A stretch of DNA of 64,000 nucleotides from contig CATKXR010000015.1 of NCBI GenBank assembly GCA_949840805.1, positions 22,510 through 86,509 of the forward strand, read 5' to 3'. The stretch is from an uncultured Lachnospiraceae bacterium (GTDB lineage: Bacteria; Bacillota; Clostridia; Lachnospirales; Lachnospiraceae). The notes under the pieces are model-generated. The model was not told the origin of the DNA. It saw only the letters and a program-made list of their open reading frames with translations, and did not search any database. Below are positions 45,502 to 53,151 of this stretch, piece by piece (within the stretch, counting starts at the first letter, position 1; the number at the start of each line of letters is the position of its first letter). A program made the position numbers and the translations under genes.

Positions 45502-46959
45502 ATGATGGAAAATGGAATGAAAAGGTGGCAGGTGTTCCGGCTTCCTGGTTTTTTAATCAGCTTGAAGGTGCCAGTGGCAATTCTTTTAGTATTATTTGGA
45601 GTGGTTCCCATGGTTTTATGTACCCAGGTGCTTATTGGCTCTCTGCGTCAAAGCCAGACGGACTACAGGATGGTAGAGGTTCAGAACCAGTGCCAGATTT
45701 TGAGCAGCAAGATGACACGGTCAGGATATCTGCGTGGAGATTCGAGGGATAATACCATGGACAGTGAAATTCAGGCTCTTGCAGATGTTTACAATGGCCG
45801 GATCGTGGTGGTGAACCGGGATTTCAGAATCGTCCAGGATACCTTTCATATTGCAGAACGGCGGTTTTGGGTGGCAGAAGAAGTGATCCGGTGTTTTCAG
45901 GGAGAAAGCAGCAGCAAATACAACAAAGAAAGGCATTATTTTGCCCAGACCGTACCGATCTATGATAATACTCCGGTAAAGGGAATTGAAGGGGTTCTGG
46001 TGATTACGGCGTCTACAGAAGAAATTTTGTCTTTGATGGACGGAGTGTATGATAAGGCTCTGTTCCTTCAGCTTTTGATAACCCTGATCCTTTTGCTGGC
46101 TGCCGCCGCGGCTGCCGGTGTGCTTCTGCAGCCATTCAAAGAGCTGCAAAAGAAGCTCAATCAGGTGGCGGCCGGAGCGCTGGATACGGAAATCGGCACA
46201 GATGGTTATCGGGAGACCAGGGATATTTCCCAGGCAGTGGAGAGCGCCATCACGAAGCTCAAGGAGGTAGACCAGTCTCGTCAGGAATTTGTGTCCAATG
46301 TTTCTCATGAGCTGAAAACGCCGATCACTTCTATTCGGGTGCTGGCAGATTCCCTGATGGGAATGGGGGATGCTCCGGCAGAGTTGTACCGGGAATTTAT
46401 GGAGGACATATCGGATGAGATCGACCGGGAAGGGAAGATTATCGATGATCTTCTGGCCATGGTGAAGATGGATAAATCCGAGGCAGAGCTTAATCTGTCC
46501 CAGGTAGATATTGTAGTATTGGTCAAGCAGATCTTAAAGAGGCTGCGGCCTATTGCAAATCGCCGGAATGTGGAGCTGATTTTAGAAAGCATCCGGGAAG
46601 TGGCGGCGGATATAGATGAGATGAAGCTGTCCCTGGCCATCAGCAACCTGGTGGAAAACGCCATAAAATACAATTCCGCGGGAGGATGGGTCCGGGTAAC
46701 GGTAGATGCAGACCATAAGTTTTTTTATGTAAAGGTGGCAGATTCCGGCATCGGTATCCCGGAGGAGGAACAGGACAGGATTTTTGAGAGATTTTACCGG
46801 GTGGATAAGGCACGCTCCCGGGAAACCGGGGGCAGCGGGCTTGGGCTTGCCATTACCCGCAGGGTGATTTTAATGCATAAGGGAGCCATCAAACTTACCA
46901 GCAAAGAAGGAGAGGGAAGCGTGTTTACTTTGCGGATTCCCCTGAATTATATTGCGTGA
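45502..46959 (+). CDS. Sensor histidine kinase, HAMP/HisKA type
   Basis: A 485-residue membrane kinase with transmembrane helices at about 24-46 and 186-210, an extracytoplasmic sensor of about 140 residues, and HAMP at about 208-262. HisKA has His269 in NVSHELKTPI, and HATPase follows with LVENAIKYN and GGSGLGLAI. All catalytic motifs are complete. No response-regulator gene adjoins it. The partner must lie elsewhere. The gene 29 bp downstream encodes a GerMN lipoprotein, which recalls the MtrB-LpqB arrangement of Actinobacteria. ATG choices at 45502 and 45505 are equally plausible, with AGGGGA just upstream. Confidence 0.9.
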   Translation: MMENGMKRWQVFRLPGFLISLKVPVAILLVLFGVVPMVLCTQVLIGSLRQSQTDYRMVEVQNQCQILSSKMTRSGYLRGDSRDNTMDSEIQALADVYNGRIVVVNRDFRIVQDTFHIAERRFWVAEEVIRCFQGESSSKYNKERHYFAQTVPIYDNTPVKGIEGVLVITASTEEILSLMDGVYDKALFLQLLITLILLLAAAAAAGVLLQPFKELQKKLNQVAAGALDTEIGTDGYRETRDISQAVESAITKLKEVDQSRQEFVSNVSHELKTPITSIRVLADSLMGMGDAPAELYREFMEDISDEIDREGKIIDDLLAMVKMDKSEAELNLSQVDIVVLVKQILKRLRPIANRRNVELILESIREVAADIDEMKLSLAISNLVENAIKYNSAGGWVRVTVDADHKFFYVKVADSGIGIPEEEQDRIFERFYRVDKARSRETGGSGLGLAITRRVILMHKGAIKLTSKEGEGSVFTLRIPLNYIA

Positions 46960-46988
46960 GAGGCGAGCCGGCAGGCGGAGGATACGGG

Positions 46989-47960
46989 ATGAAACGGTTA
47001 AAGATATGGCTGATATGGCTGGCGGTGTTCCTGTTGGCAGGTTGTGCGGGGGGAGAGAAACCTTTGGAGGAAGGAGAATCCTCCTATCAGGTCTATTACC
47101 TGAATCCTGCCATGACACGTCTGGCGCCGCAGGAATACAGAACCAGGACCACAGATACGGATCTTTTGATCCAGGAGCTGATGGACCGGTTTTTGAAGGT
47201 GCCGGCAGATCTGGACTGTCAGGCAGCCTTGTCAGAAAAAGTTACTTATCAGGGATATAAGCAGGAGGATATGGTCCTGTATTTATATTTTGACAATAAC
47301 TATGCCAATATGCGGTCCGAAAGGGAAATTTTGTGCAGGGCAGCGTTGGTAAGGACCTTGAATCAGGTTCCCGGGGTGGATTATATTTCTATTTACTCCG
47401 GAGATCAGCTTTTGATGGATATCAATGGCATACCTGTGGGGATGTTATCTGCTGCTGATTTTGTGGACAGTATCAGTGATGTCAATGCATATGAGAGGGC
47501 GGAACTGACCTTATATTTCACAGATGCAAAAGGTGAGAGACTGTTCCCTGAAAAAAGGGAGGTTGTCCATAATATTAACACTTCTGTGGAAAAGGTTATT
47601 TTAGAAGAACTTTTAAGCGGGCCGGAACAGCCGGGGCTGGAACCGACTCTGGATTCCGGCATAAAGCTTCTAAATGTTTCTACCAATGAAAATGTATGTT
47701 ATTTGAATTTTGACACGACTTTTCTCAATAATCCTCTGGAGGTCAGGGATTATATCCCGGTCTATTCGATTGTTAATTCTTTGTCCGAGCTTTCTTCGGT
47801 GAACCGGGTTCAGATCAGTATTAACGGTTCTCAGGATGTGAAATTTCGTGATTCCATAGAATTGAAGGCAATGTTTGAACGAAACCTGGATTATATCGGA
47901 GAGGAAGATGAGCAGACGGATTTACAGACAGAGTCATACGAGAAAAGTAATCAATCATAA
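46989..47960 (+). CDS. GerMN-domain lipoprotein
   Basis: A 323-residue exported lipoprotein. Its signal peptide ends in lipobox LLAGC (Cys19). Two GerMN-type domains follow (about 40-160 and about 175-300; each has a 'YLNFD/YLYFDN' strand and an 'NSL/RTLNQV' helix, as in GerM and LpqB). The acidic Glu/Asp/Gln tail is disordered. GerM is a sporulation lipoprotein, and LpqB modulates the MtrB kinase. Here the gene sits right after a histidine kinase, so a sensor-accessory role is a good guess. CGGAGG before the ATG at 46989 sets the start. Confidence 0.85.
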   Translation: MKRLKIWLIWLAVFLLAGCAGGEKPLEEGESSYQVYYLNPAMTRLAPQEYRTRTTDTDLLIQELMDRFLKVPADLDCQAALSEKVTYQGYKQEDMVLYLYFDNNYANMRSEREILCRAALVRTLNQVPGVDYISIYSGDQLLMDINGIPVGMLSAADFVDSISDVNAYERAELTLYFTDAKGERLFPEKREVVHNINTSVEKVILEELLSGPEQPGLEPTLDSGIKLLNVSTNENVCYLNFDTTFLNNPLEVRDYIPVYSIVNSLSELSSVNRVQISINGSQDVKFRDSIELKAMFERNLDYIGEEDEQTDLQTESYEKSNQS

Positions 47961-48028
47961 ATCATCGTTCAAAAGATACCAGAGGAGTCAGGAAAAGAAT
48001 GGAGGAATAGGGAATAAAACGTCCACTG

Positions 48029-50461
48029 TTGATTTTTGCGGCAGGATTCGTGCTTGGAGAGGTTTTGGGCCTGTTGGGAATTCGGACAGTGACGGCGGCG
48101 GGAATGGCGCTGGTATTGGCAGTATTGGTATTCTTTCTGTGTTTTGGCCGGCGGCGGTTTTGCAGAAGGGGAGATAAAAAAGGGCGGCCCGGGAAATTGC
48201 TGACGCTTGGGGCAGCCTTTCTGATTATCGGATTCTGGAGGGGACAAAATGCCCGTGAATGGGTAAAAAGGGAACAAGGACTGGGACTGGATAAACAAAA
48301 CGTTCTCATTCAGGGAAATGTGGCAAATATCAGGAAAAACGAGAATTTTTATGTGGCAGTCCTCGAGGATTGTGTGATTTTAGAAGAAGGGGAGAAGGAC
48401 CAGCGGGATCAAACCGAACAGAAAAACATGGTTTCCGGGCATATTCAGATAAAGAAGATTCAGGTTTATCTGGAGCAGAATGGAGAAATGCCGTTTCCTG
48501 GGGACCGGCTTCTGGTGAAAGGGAAGGCAGGGCTGTTTGGCGAGGCGAGAAATCCGGGGGAATTTGATTACAGGCTATATTATCAGGCACAGGGGATGAA
48601 TTACCGGGTGTTTGCGGCCAGTTGGAAAAAAACCGGGGAAAAGAAAGGGCATTTATGGAAAATACCTGCCAGAATTTCGGCTTATGGGGGAAAAGTCTTA
48701 GATGCTGTCGCCTGTCCGAAAGATGCCGGCATATTCAGGGCGGCGATTTTGGGAGATAAATCCGGCCTGGACGGGGATATTCGGGCGTTGTACCAGAAAA
48801 ACGGGATTGCTCATCTTCTCGCCATCAGCGGCCTTCACCTGTCGTTAGCCGGAGGAGTTGTCTATGGGCTGCTTAGAAGGCTGGGGGCGGGATATGGAAA
48901 GGCAGGCCTTATGGGAGGAGGGCTTCTGGCATTATATGTTGTAATCACCGGGAGCTCGCCGTCTGTAGTGAGGGCATGGATTATGGCCGTATGCGGTTAC
49001 TTTGCAGCCTGCATGGGGCGGACCTACGACCTGCTCTCGGCTCTTGGGCTTTCGGCATTTCTGATATTATGGGATGAGCCGTTTTGGCTCTGCCAGGCGG
49101 GAGTCCAGCTATCCTTTGGGGCTGTGGCCGGGATTGGCATAGTGTCAGAGTGGCAGCCTGACAGCCAGGAAACAAGAAAGGGCGTGTTTTGGAGTAAGTT
49201 CCTGGAAACACTGGCTGTGAGCCTGGGAATGCAGTTTATTACTTTGCCTGTTGTCCTATATCATTTTTTCCAGGTCCCTGTATACGGGATATTTTTAAAT
49301 CTCCTCGTAGTTCCTCTCATGGGGATCGTGGTGGCTTCCGGCTGCGGCGGAATCCTCCTGGGCAGCTTTTCATTGTCGGCCGGCCGGTTTGCTGCAGGCT
49401 GCGGCCATATGATTCTGCGGTTTTATGAATTTTTGTGCAGGGTTTGGGAGGCTTTTCCCGGAAGCATCCTGCTTTTGGGAAGGCCTGCGCTCTGGCAGGC
49501 AGGCCTGTATTTTGGAGCTTTAGCAGTGTCGGGAGGAATGTGGAAAAAAAGACGGCGTTTTGCTATCTTATTTCTGACGCTGGCCCCGCTTCTTTTGCTG
49601 CCGCTTCCTCCTAACGGCATGGAGGTCAGTTTTTTGGATGTGGGGCAGGGCGACGGAATCTGTATCCGCACGGGAGAAGGGACGATTCTGGTGGACGGGG
49701 GAAGCACAGACCAGAAGCAGATGGGGAAAAACAGGCTGGAGCCTTTTTTAAAAAGCAAGGCAGTTTCCCAGGTGGATTATGCGGTTGTAAGCCATGGAGA
49801 CCAGGATCACATAAGCGGCCTTGTGTATCTGCTGGAGGAAAGTGACATTCGGATAATGAACCTGGTTCTTCCTGCTGCCGGCCGGGGAGAGGAAATTTAT
49901 GAAAAGCTGGGAGAGGCCGCCATAAGGCAGGGCGGCAAAGTCCACTGGATGCAGAGAGGCGGACAACTGAAAATGGGACGGCTTGAGATGGTTTGTCTGT
50001 ATCCCCGGGAAAATTCCTCAGAGCAGACAGGAACATGGGAAAAAGAAGACCGCAATGAACACTCTCTGGTATTCCGGGCGGATTACGGGAATTTTCATAT
50101 GCTTTTGACCGGGGACATGAGCGGCAAAGGAGAGAGGGAGCTTCTGGAGCTTGAGACGGCAGAAAGAGAGGAAAGAGAGAGCAGGGAGGAGACTGGCCTT
50201 AAAGAGGTGCAGGTATTGAAGGTAGCTCATCATGGCTCTTCTTACTCTACTACAAAGGAATGGCTGGATACCCTTAGTCCCGTCTGGGCGGTGGTTTCTT
50301 ATGGGGAGGGGAACCGCTATGGCCATCCGGGGGAAGAGGTGTTAAAGAACCTGGATGAGAAAAATGTGGAGGTGTTTAAGACCGGAGAGTCCGGGGCAGT
50401 GTGGCTGAGGACGGACGGGAGAAGGATATGGTGGAAATGCAACGGCTCAAGAGGTATTTGA
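48029..50461 (+). CDS. comEC: ComEC/Rec2 DNA-uptake channel protein
   Basis: A protein of about 810 residues. An N-terminal hydrophobic part with an OB-like DUF4131 region (about 30-200) is followed by the Competence domain (about 220-500, HLLAISGLHLSL and SPSVVRAWIM). A metallo-beta-lactamase-like domain (about 530-800) has HGDQDHISG and HHGS. It forms the channel that takes single-stranded DNA across the membrane. The start needs care. The open frame without a classic start runs back to a TAG at 48008. A GGAGG at 48001-48005 points, at 8 nt, to ATA 48014-48016, which would give a typical IKRPLL/MKRPLL N-terminus. The first standard start is TTG 48029, too far from the site. I list 48029 and consider 48014 more likely. 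Confidence 0.88.
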   Translation: MIFAAGFVLGEVLGLLGIRTVTAAGMALVLAVLVFFLCFGRRRFCRRGDKKGRPGKLLTLGAAFLIIGFWRGQNAREWVKREQGLGLDKQNVLIQGNVANIRKNENFYVAVLEDCVILEEGEKDQRDQTEQKNMVSGHIQIKKIQVYLEQNGEMPFPGDRLLVKGKAGLFGEARNPGEFDYRLYYQAQGMNYRVFAASWKKTGEKKGHLWKIPARISAYGGKVLDAVACPKDAGIFRAAILGDKSGLDGDIRALYQKNGIAHLLAISGLHLSLAGGVVYGLLRRLGAGYGKAGLMGGGLLALYVVITGSSPSVVRAWIMAVCGYFAACMGRTYDLLSALGLSAFLILWDEPFWLCQAGVQLSFGAVAGIGIVSEWQPDSQETRKGVFWSKFLETLAVSLGMQFITLPVVLYHFFQVPVYGIFLNLLVVPLMGIVVASGCGGILLGSFSLSAGRFAAGCGHMILRFYEFLCRVWEAFPGSILLLGRPALWQAGLYFGALAVSGGMWKKRRRFAILFLTLAPLLLLPLPPNGMEVSFLDVGQGDGICIRTGEGTILVDGGSTDQKQMGKNRLEPFLKSKAVSQVDYAVVSHGDQDHISGLVYLLEESDIRIMNLVLPAAGRGEEIYEKLGEAAIRQGGKVHWMQRGGQLKMGRLEMVCLYPRENSSEQTGTWEKEDRNEHSLVFRADYGNFHMLLTGDMSGKGERELLELETAEREERESREETGLKEVQVLKVAHHGSSYSTTKEWLDTLSPVWAVVSYGEGNRYGHPGEEVLKNLDEKNVEVFKTGESGAVWLRTDGRRIWWKCNGSRGI

Positions 50462-50594
50462 ATTATTACAAAAATGCAGCGGCGCCGTATAGGAAATTCA
50501 ATAATATCCATTTTCAAATCCTATAAAGTGTGGTAAAATAAACTTCAACTGCAGATCATTTTTCAGAAAGGCAGATTGCTGGAAAGGAGTTTTT

Positions 50595-51308
50595 ATGGAT
50601 TATCAAAATGTAAATCAGTATTACGGGGCTTATGATGCGTCCAGAGAGTATGAGCCGTTGGGGAAATATACGGCAAAAACATTCGGATGGATGTTCGTGG
50701 GGCTTTTGGCCACATTCCTGATTGCCATGGCCGGTTATGTGACCGGGCTGGTGGTTTATGTATTTGCGATTCCCTATGCGGTTCTGGTGCTGGGGATTGC
50801 GGAGCTGGCAGTGGTGATTTATATGTCGGCACGGATCAACAAAGTGTCTGTCGGCACGGCAAGGGCGCTGTTTATCACTTATGCCGTTCTCAACGGAGTG
50901 GTATTTTCCGCGTATTTTTTGTTGTATGACCTGATGAGTATGGTGTTTGTGTTTGGAGCCACATCGCTGTTTTTTGGAATCATGGCTTTAATAGGGTACT
51001 TTACCCAGGCAGATTTGAGCAACCTGCGCAATTTCCTTGTGGGGGCGCTTGTGTTTTTGGCGCTGTTCTGGGTTGCTGCCATGTTTTTCAACCTGGAACG
51101 GTTTGAAATGATAGCATGTACAATAGGGATTTTTATTTTCCTGGTATTTACGGCTTATGATACCCAGAAGATCAAGGCATATCACCAGGTTTACTCCCAA
51201 AATCCGCAAATGGCAAAGAAAGCTTCCATTTTTGCCGCCCTTCAATTGTATCTGGATTTTATTAATCTGTTTATTTATCTGCTGCGGGTTCTTGGAAAGC
51301 GGAAATAA
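50595..51308 (+). CDS. Bax inhibitor-1/YccA family membrane protein
   Basis: A 237-residue protein with seven transmembrane segments starting near residue 30, and the typical YTAKTFGWMFVGLLAT opening, internal SARINKVSVGTARALFITYA and C-terminal FTAYDTQKI and LDFINLFIYLLRVL. BI-1/YccA proteins are pH-sensitive calcium leak channels or FtsH-interacting proteins in bacteria. The exact role here is unknown. AAAGGAG lies 8 nt before the ATG. Its stop overlaps the holA start (TAATG), so the two are coupled. Confidence 0.93.
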   Translation: MDYQNVNQYYGAYDASREYEPLGKYTAKTFGWMFVGLLATFLIAMAGYVTGLVVYVFAIPYAVLVLGIAELAVVIYMSARINKVSVGTARALFITYAVLNGVVFSAYFLLYDLMSMVFVFGATSLFFGIMALIGYFTQADLSNLRNFLVGALVFLALFWVAAMFFNLERFEMIACTIGIFIFLVFTAYDTQKIKAYHQVYSQNPQMAKKASIFAALQLYLDFINLFIYLLRVLGKRK

Positions 51309-52279
51309 TGCAGGTATTAAACCAGGATATCAAAGAACATACCTTCAAACCGGTGTATCTTTTGTTTGGGGAAGAGGCTTTTTTGAAAAACACCTATAAA
51401 AAGCGGCTGAAAGAAGCAGTCGTCGGTGATGATACCATGAATTTTGCCTGTTTTGAAGGCAAAGGCATGGATGTAGACGAGATGATCCGCCTGGCGGATA
51501 CCATGCCGTTTTTTGCGGAACACAGGATGATTCTGGCGGAGGACAGCGGATTTTTTAAAAGCGCTTCTGAGGCGCTTGTCAAGTATCTTCCCGAGATGCC
51601 GGATACCACCTGCCTGGTTTTTGTGGAATCTGAGGTAGATAAACGAAATAAGCTGTATAAGAAGGTAAAAAGCCTGGGATATGCTGCCGAGATGGCAAGG
51701 CAGAGTCCGGCACAGCTTGGAAAATGGGCAGGGGGAATCCTGGCAAAAGAAGGAAAGAAGATCACGAACCGCACCATGGAATTGTTTATCAGCATGGTCG
51801 GTGACGATATGGAAAATATCAGGATGGAGCTTGAGAAGCTTATCAGTTTTACCATGGGGCGGGATGTAGTTGCAGAGGAAGATATTAAGGCCGTCTGTAC
51901 CATGCGGGTCAGCAGCCGGATCTTTGAGATGGTGGCCGCTATTGCAAACAGGCAGACCCGTAAGGCGATGGATCTTTATGAGGATCTTCTGACATTGAAG
52001 GAGCCTCCTATGCGGATCTTGTTTTTGATTGCCCGGCAGTTTAATCAGATTTTGCAGGTGAAGGAATTGATGGAAAAAGGATTGGGCCAGGGAATGATAG
52101 CATCTAAGCTGAAAATGCAGCCGTTTGTTGTGGGAAAGGCCATGTCCCAGGCCCGGCAGTTTACCAGGGAACAGATATTTTCTTATGTAAATTCCTGTAT
52201 CGAGGCAGAAGAAGCGGTGAAGACCGGGCGGCTGACAGACCGGCTGGCAGTAGAGCTTCTGATCACGAAAGAGTTGTAA
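51308..52279 (+). CDS. holA: DNA polymerase III delta subunit
   Basis: A 323-residue clamp-loader subunit that opens the beta clamp. The N-terminal AAA-like part has the conserved PVYLLFGEEAFLKNTYKKRL opening (about 14-33). Later come TCLVFVESEVDKRNKLYK and the C-terminal helical collar with the delta signature. The length is normal. The ATG at 51308 overlaps the stop of the BI-1 family gene by 1 nt, so translation is coupled. A terminator stem at 52359-52387 follows. Confidence 0.93.
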   Translation: MQVLNQDIKEHTFKPVYLLFGEEAFLKNTYKKRLKEAVVGDDTMNFACFEGKGMDVDEMIRLADTMPFFAEHRMILAEDSGFFKSASEALVKYLPEMPDTTCLVFVESEVDKRNKLYKKVKSLGYAAEMARQSPAQLGKWAGGILAKEGKKITNRTMELFISMVGDDMENIRMELEKLISFTMGRDVVAEEDIKAVCTMRVSSRIFEMVAAIANRQTRKAMDLYEDLLTLKEPPMRILFLIARQFNQILQVKELMEKGLGQGMIASKLKMQPFVVGKAMSQARQFTREQIFSYVNSCIEAEEAVKTGRLTDRLAVELLITKEL

Positions 52280-52358
52280 AGACGGAGAGCCGCTTTTAAA
52301 GGGTTCAGCCGTTTGAAAACAGGTATTCAGGCAAAGCATATAGAAGAAATGCGGATCT

Positions 52359-52387
52359 GGGGACACTTCATTTAGTGGAGTGTCCCC
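52359..52387 (+). terminator. Terminator after holA
   Basis: GGGGACACT (52359-52367) pairs perfectly with AGTGTCCCC (52379-52387) around an 11-nt loop. The following ATTGTT is only a short T-rich tract. Confidence 0.65.
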
Positions 52388-52411
52388 ATTGTTCCATCCG
52401 AACATATACCC

Positions 52412-52496
52412 GTGAGCCAAATGCTTTGCCAACATATGCTCATTATTTCGATAAAAACAGCCAATCATTTGGCAAATAAGTATGCTTGCGAGTATA
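52412..52496 (+). repeat. Dispersed 85-bp element, copy 2
   Basis: This is a gapless match to 40896-40980 at about 75% identity, in the same orientation, with the conserved core and the same internal inverted arms. It sits after the holA terminator and before the NADAR gene. Confidence 0.65.
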
Positions 52497-52576
52497 AATA
52501 AAAAAAGAATGATGGAATGAAAAAGCAGGAAGGTATGAGGATGTCAGAACGGCTGACTAAAACAGGAGGAAATTAT

Positions 52577-53131
52577 ATGGTTTATGATTTGGAAGCTTTG
52601 AGGAAAGAATATCAGAACGGTAAACAGTATAAATTTTTGTTTTTCTGGGGTCATACCCCGACAGGGAACGGAAATATTTCGGAGACATGCTTCAGTCAGT
52701 GGTGGTCATGCCGGTTTAAAGTGGATGGGGTGGAATATAGTTGTGCAGAGCAGTTTATGATGGCGGAAAAGGCACGAATGTTTGGGGATGGGGAGATGCT
52801 TGAAAAGATTATGGGGACAGTCTACCCGAAAGAAATGAAGGCTTATGGACGTGGAGTGAGAAACTTTAATAAAGGACAGTGGGACAGTTCCTGCTATGAG
52901 ATTGTAAGACGAGGAAATGAAGCAAAATTTCTGCAGAATCCAGAACTTTTAGATTTTCTAAAAGGTACCAGGAAGCGGATTTTGGTGGAAGCAAGTCCCA
53001 GAGACCGGATTTGGGGAATCGGGATGGGAAAAAGCAATCCGGACGCACAGGATCCCTTTAAGTGGCGTGGAAAGAATCTTTTAGGATTTGCCCTGACAGA
53101 AGTGAGAGATCAGCTTTTGGAAGGAGAGTAA
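52577..53131 (+). CDS. NADAR family protein (ADP-ribose-linked N-glycosidase, YbiA-like)
   Basis: A 184-residue cytosolic protein. It matches NADAR/DUF1768: FLFFWGH near the N-terminus, FSQWWSCRFKVDGVEYSCAE (Cys/Glu region, about 38-57), AEKARMFGD, GRGVRNFN and the C-terminal DRIWGIGMG and NLLGFALTEVR. YbiA removes reactive Amadori-type intermediates of riboflavin synthesis, and other members cut ADP-ribose from modified guanine. Which applies here is unknown. Start 52577 follows AGGAGGA at 6 nt. In-frame ATGs at 52517-52541 are weaker. The next gene begins 21 bp later. Confidence 0.85.
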   Translation: MVYDLEALRKEYQNGKQYKFLFFWGHTPTGNGNISETCFSQWWSCRFKVDGVEYSCAEQFMMAEKARMFGDGEMLEKIMGTVYPKEMKAYGRGVRNFNKGQWDSSCYEIVRRGNEAKFLQNPELLDFLKGTRKRILVEASPRDRIWGIGMGKSNPDAQDPFKWRGKNLLGFALTEVRDQLLEGE

Positions 53132-53151
53132 GGAGAAAGGATAGAAAGAAA

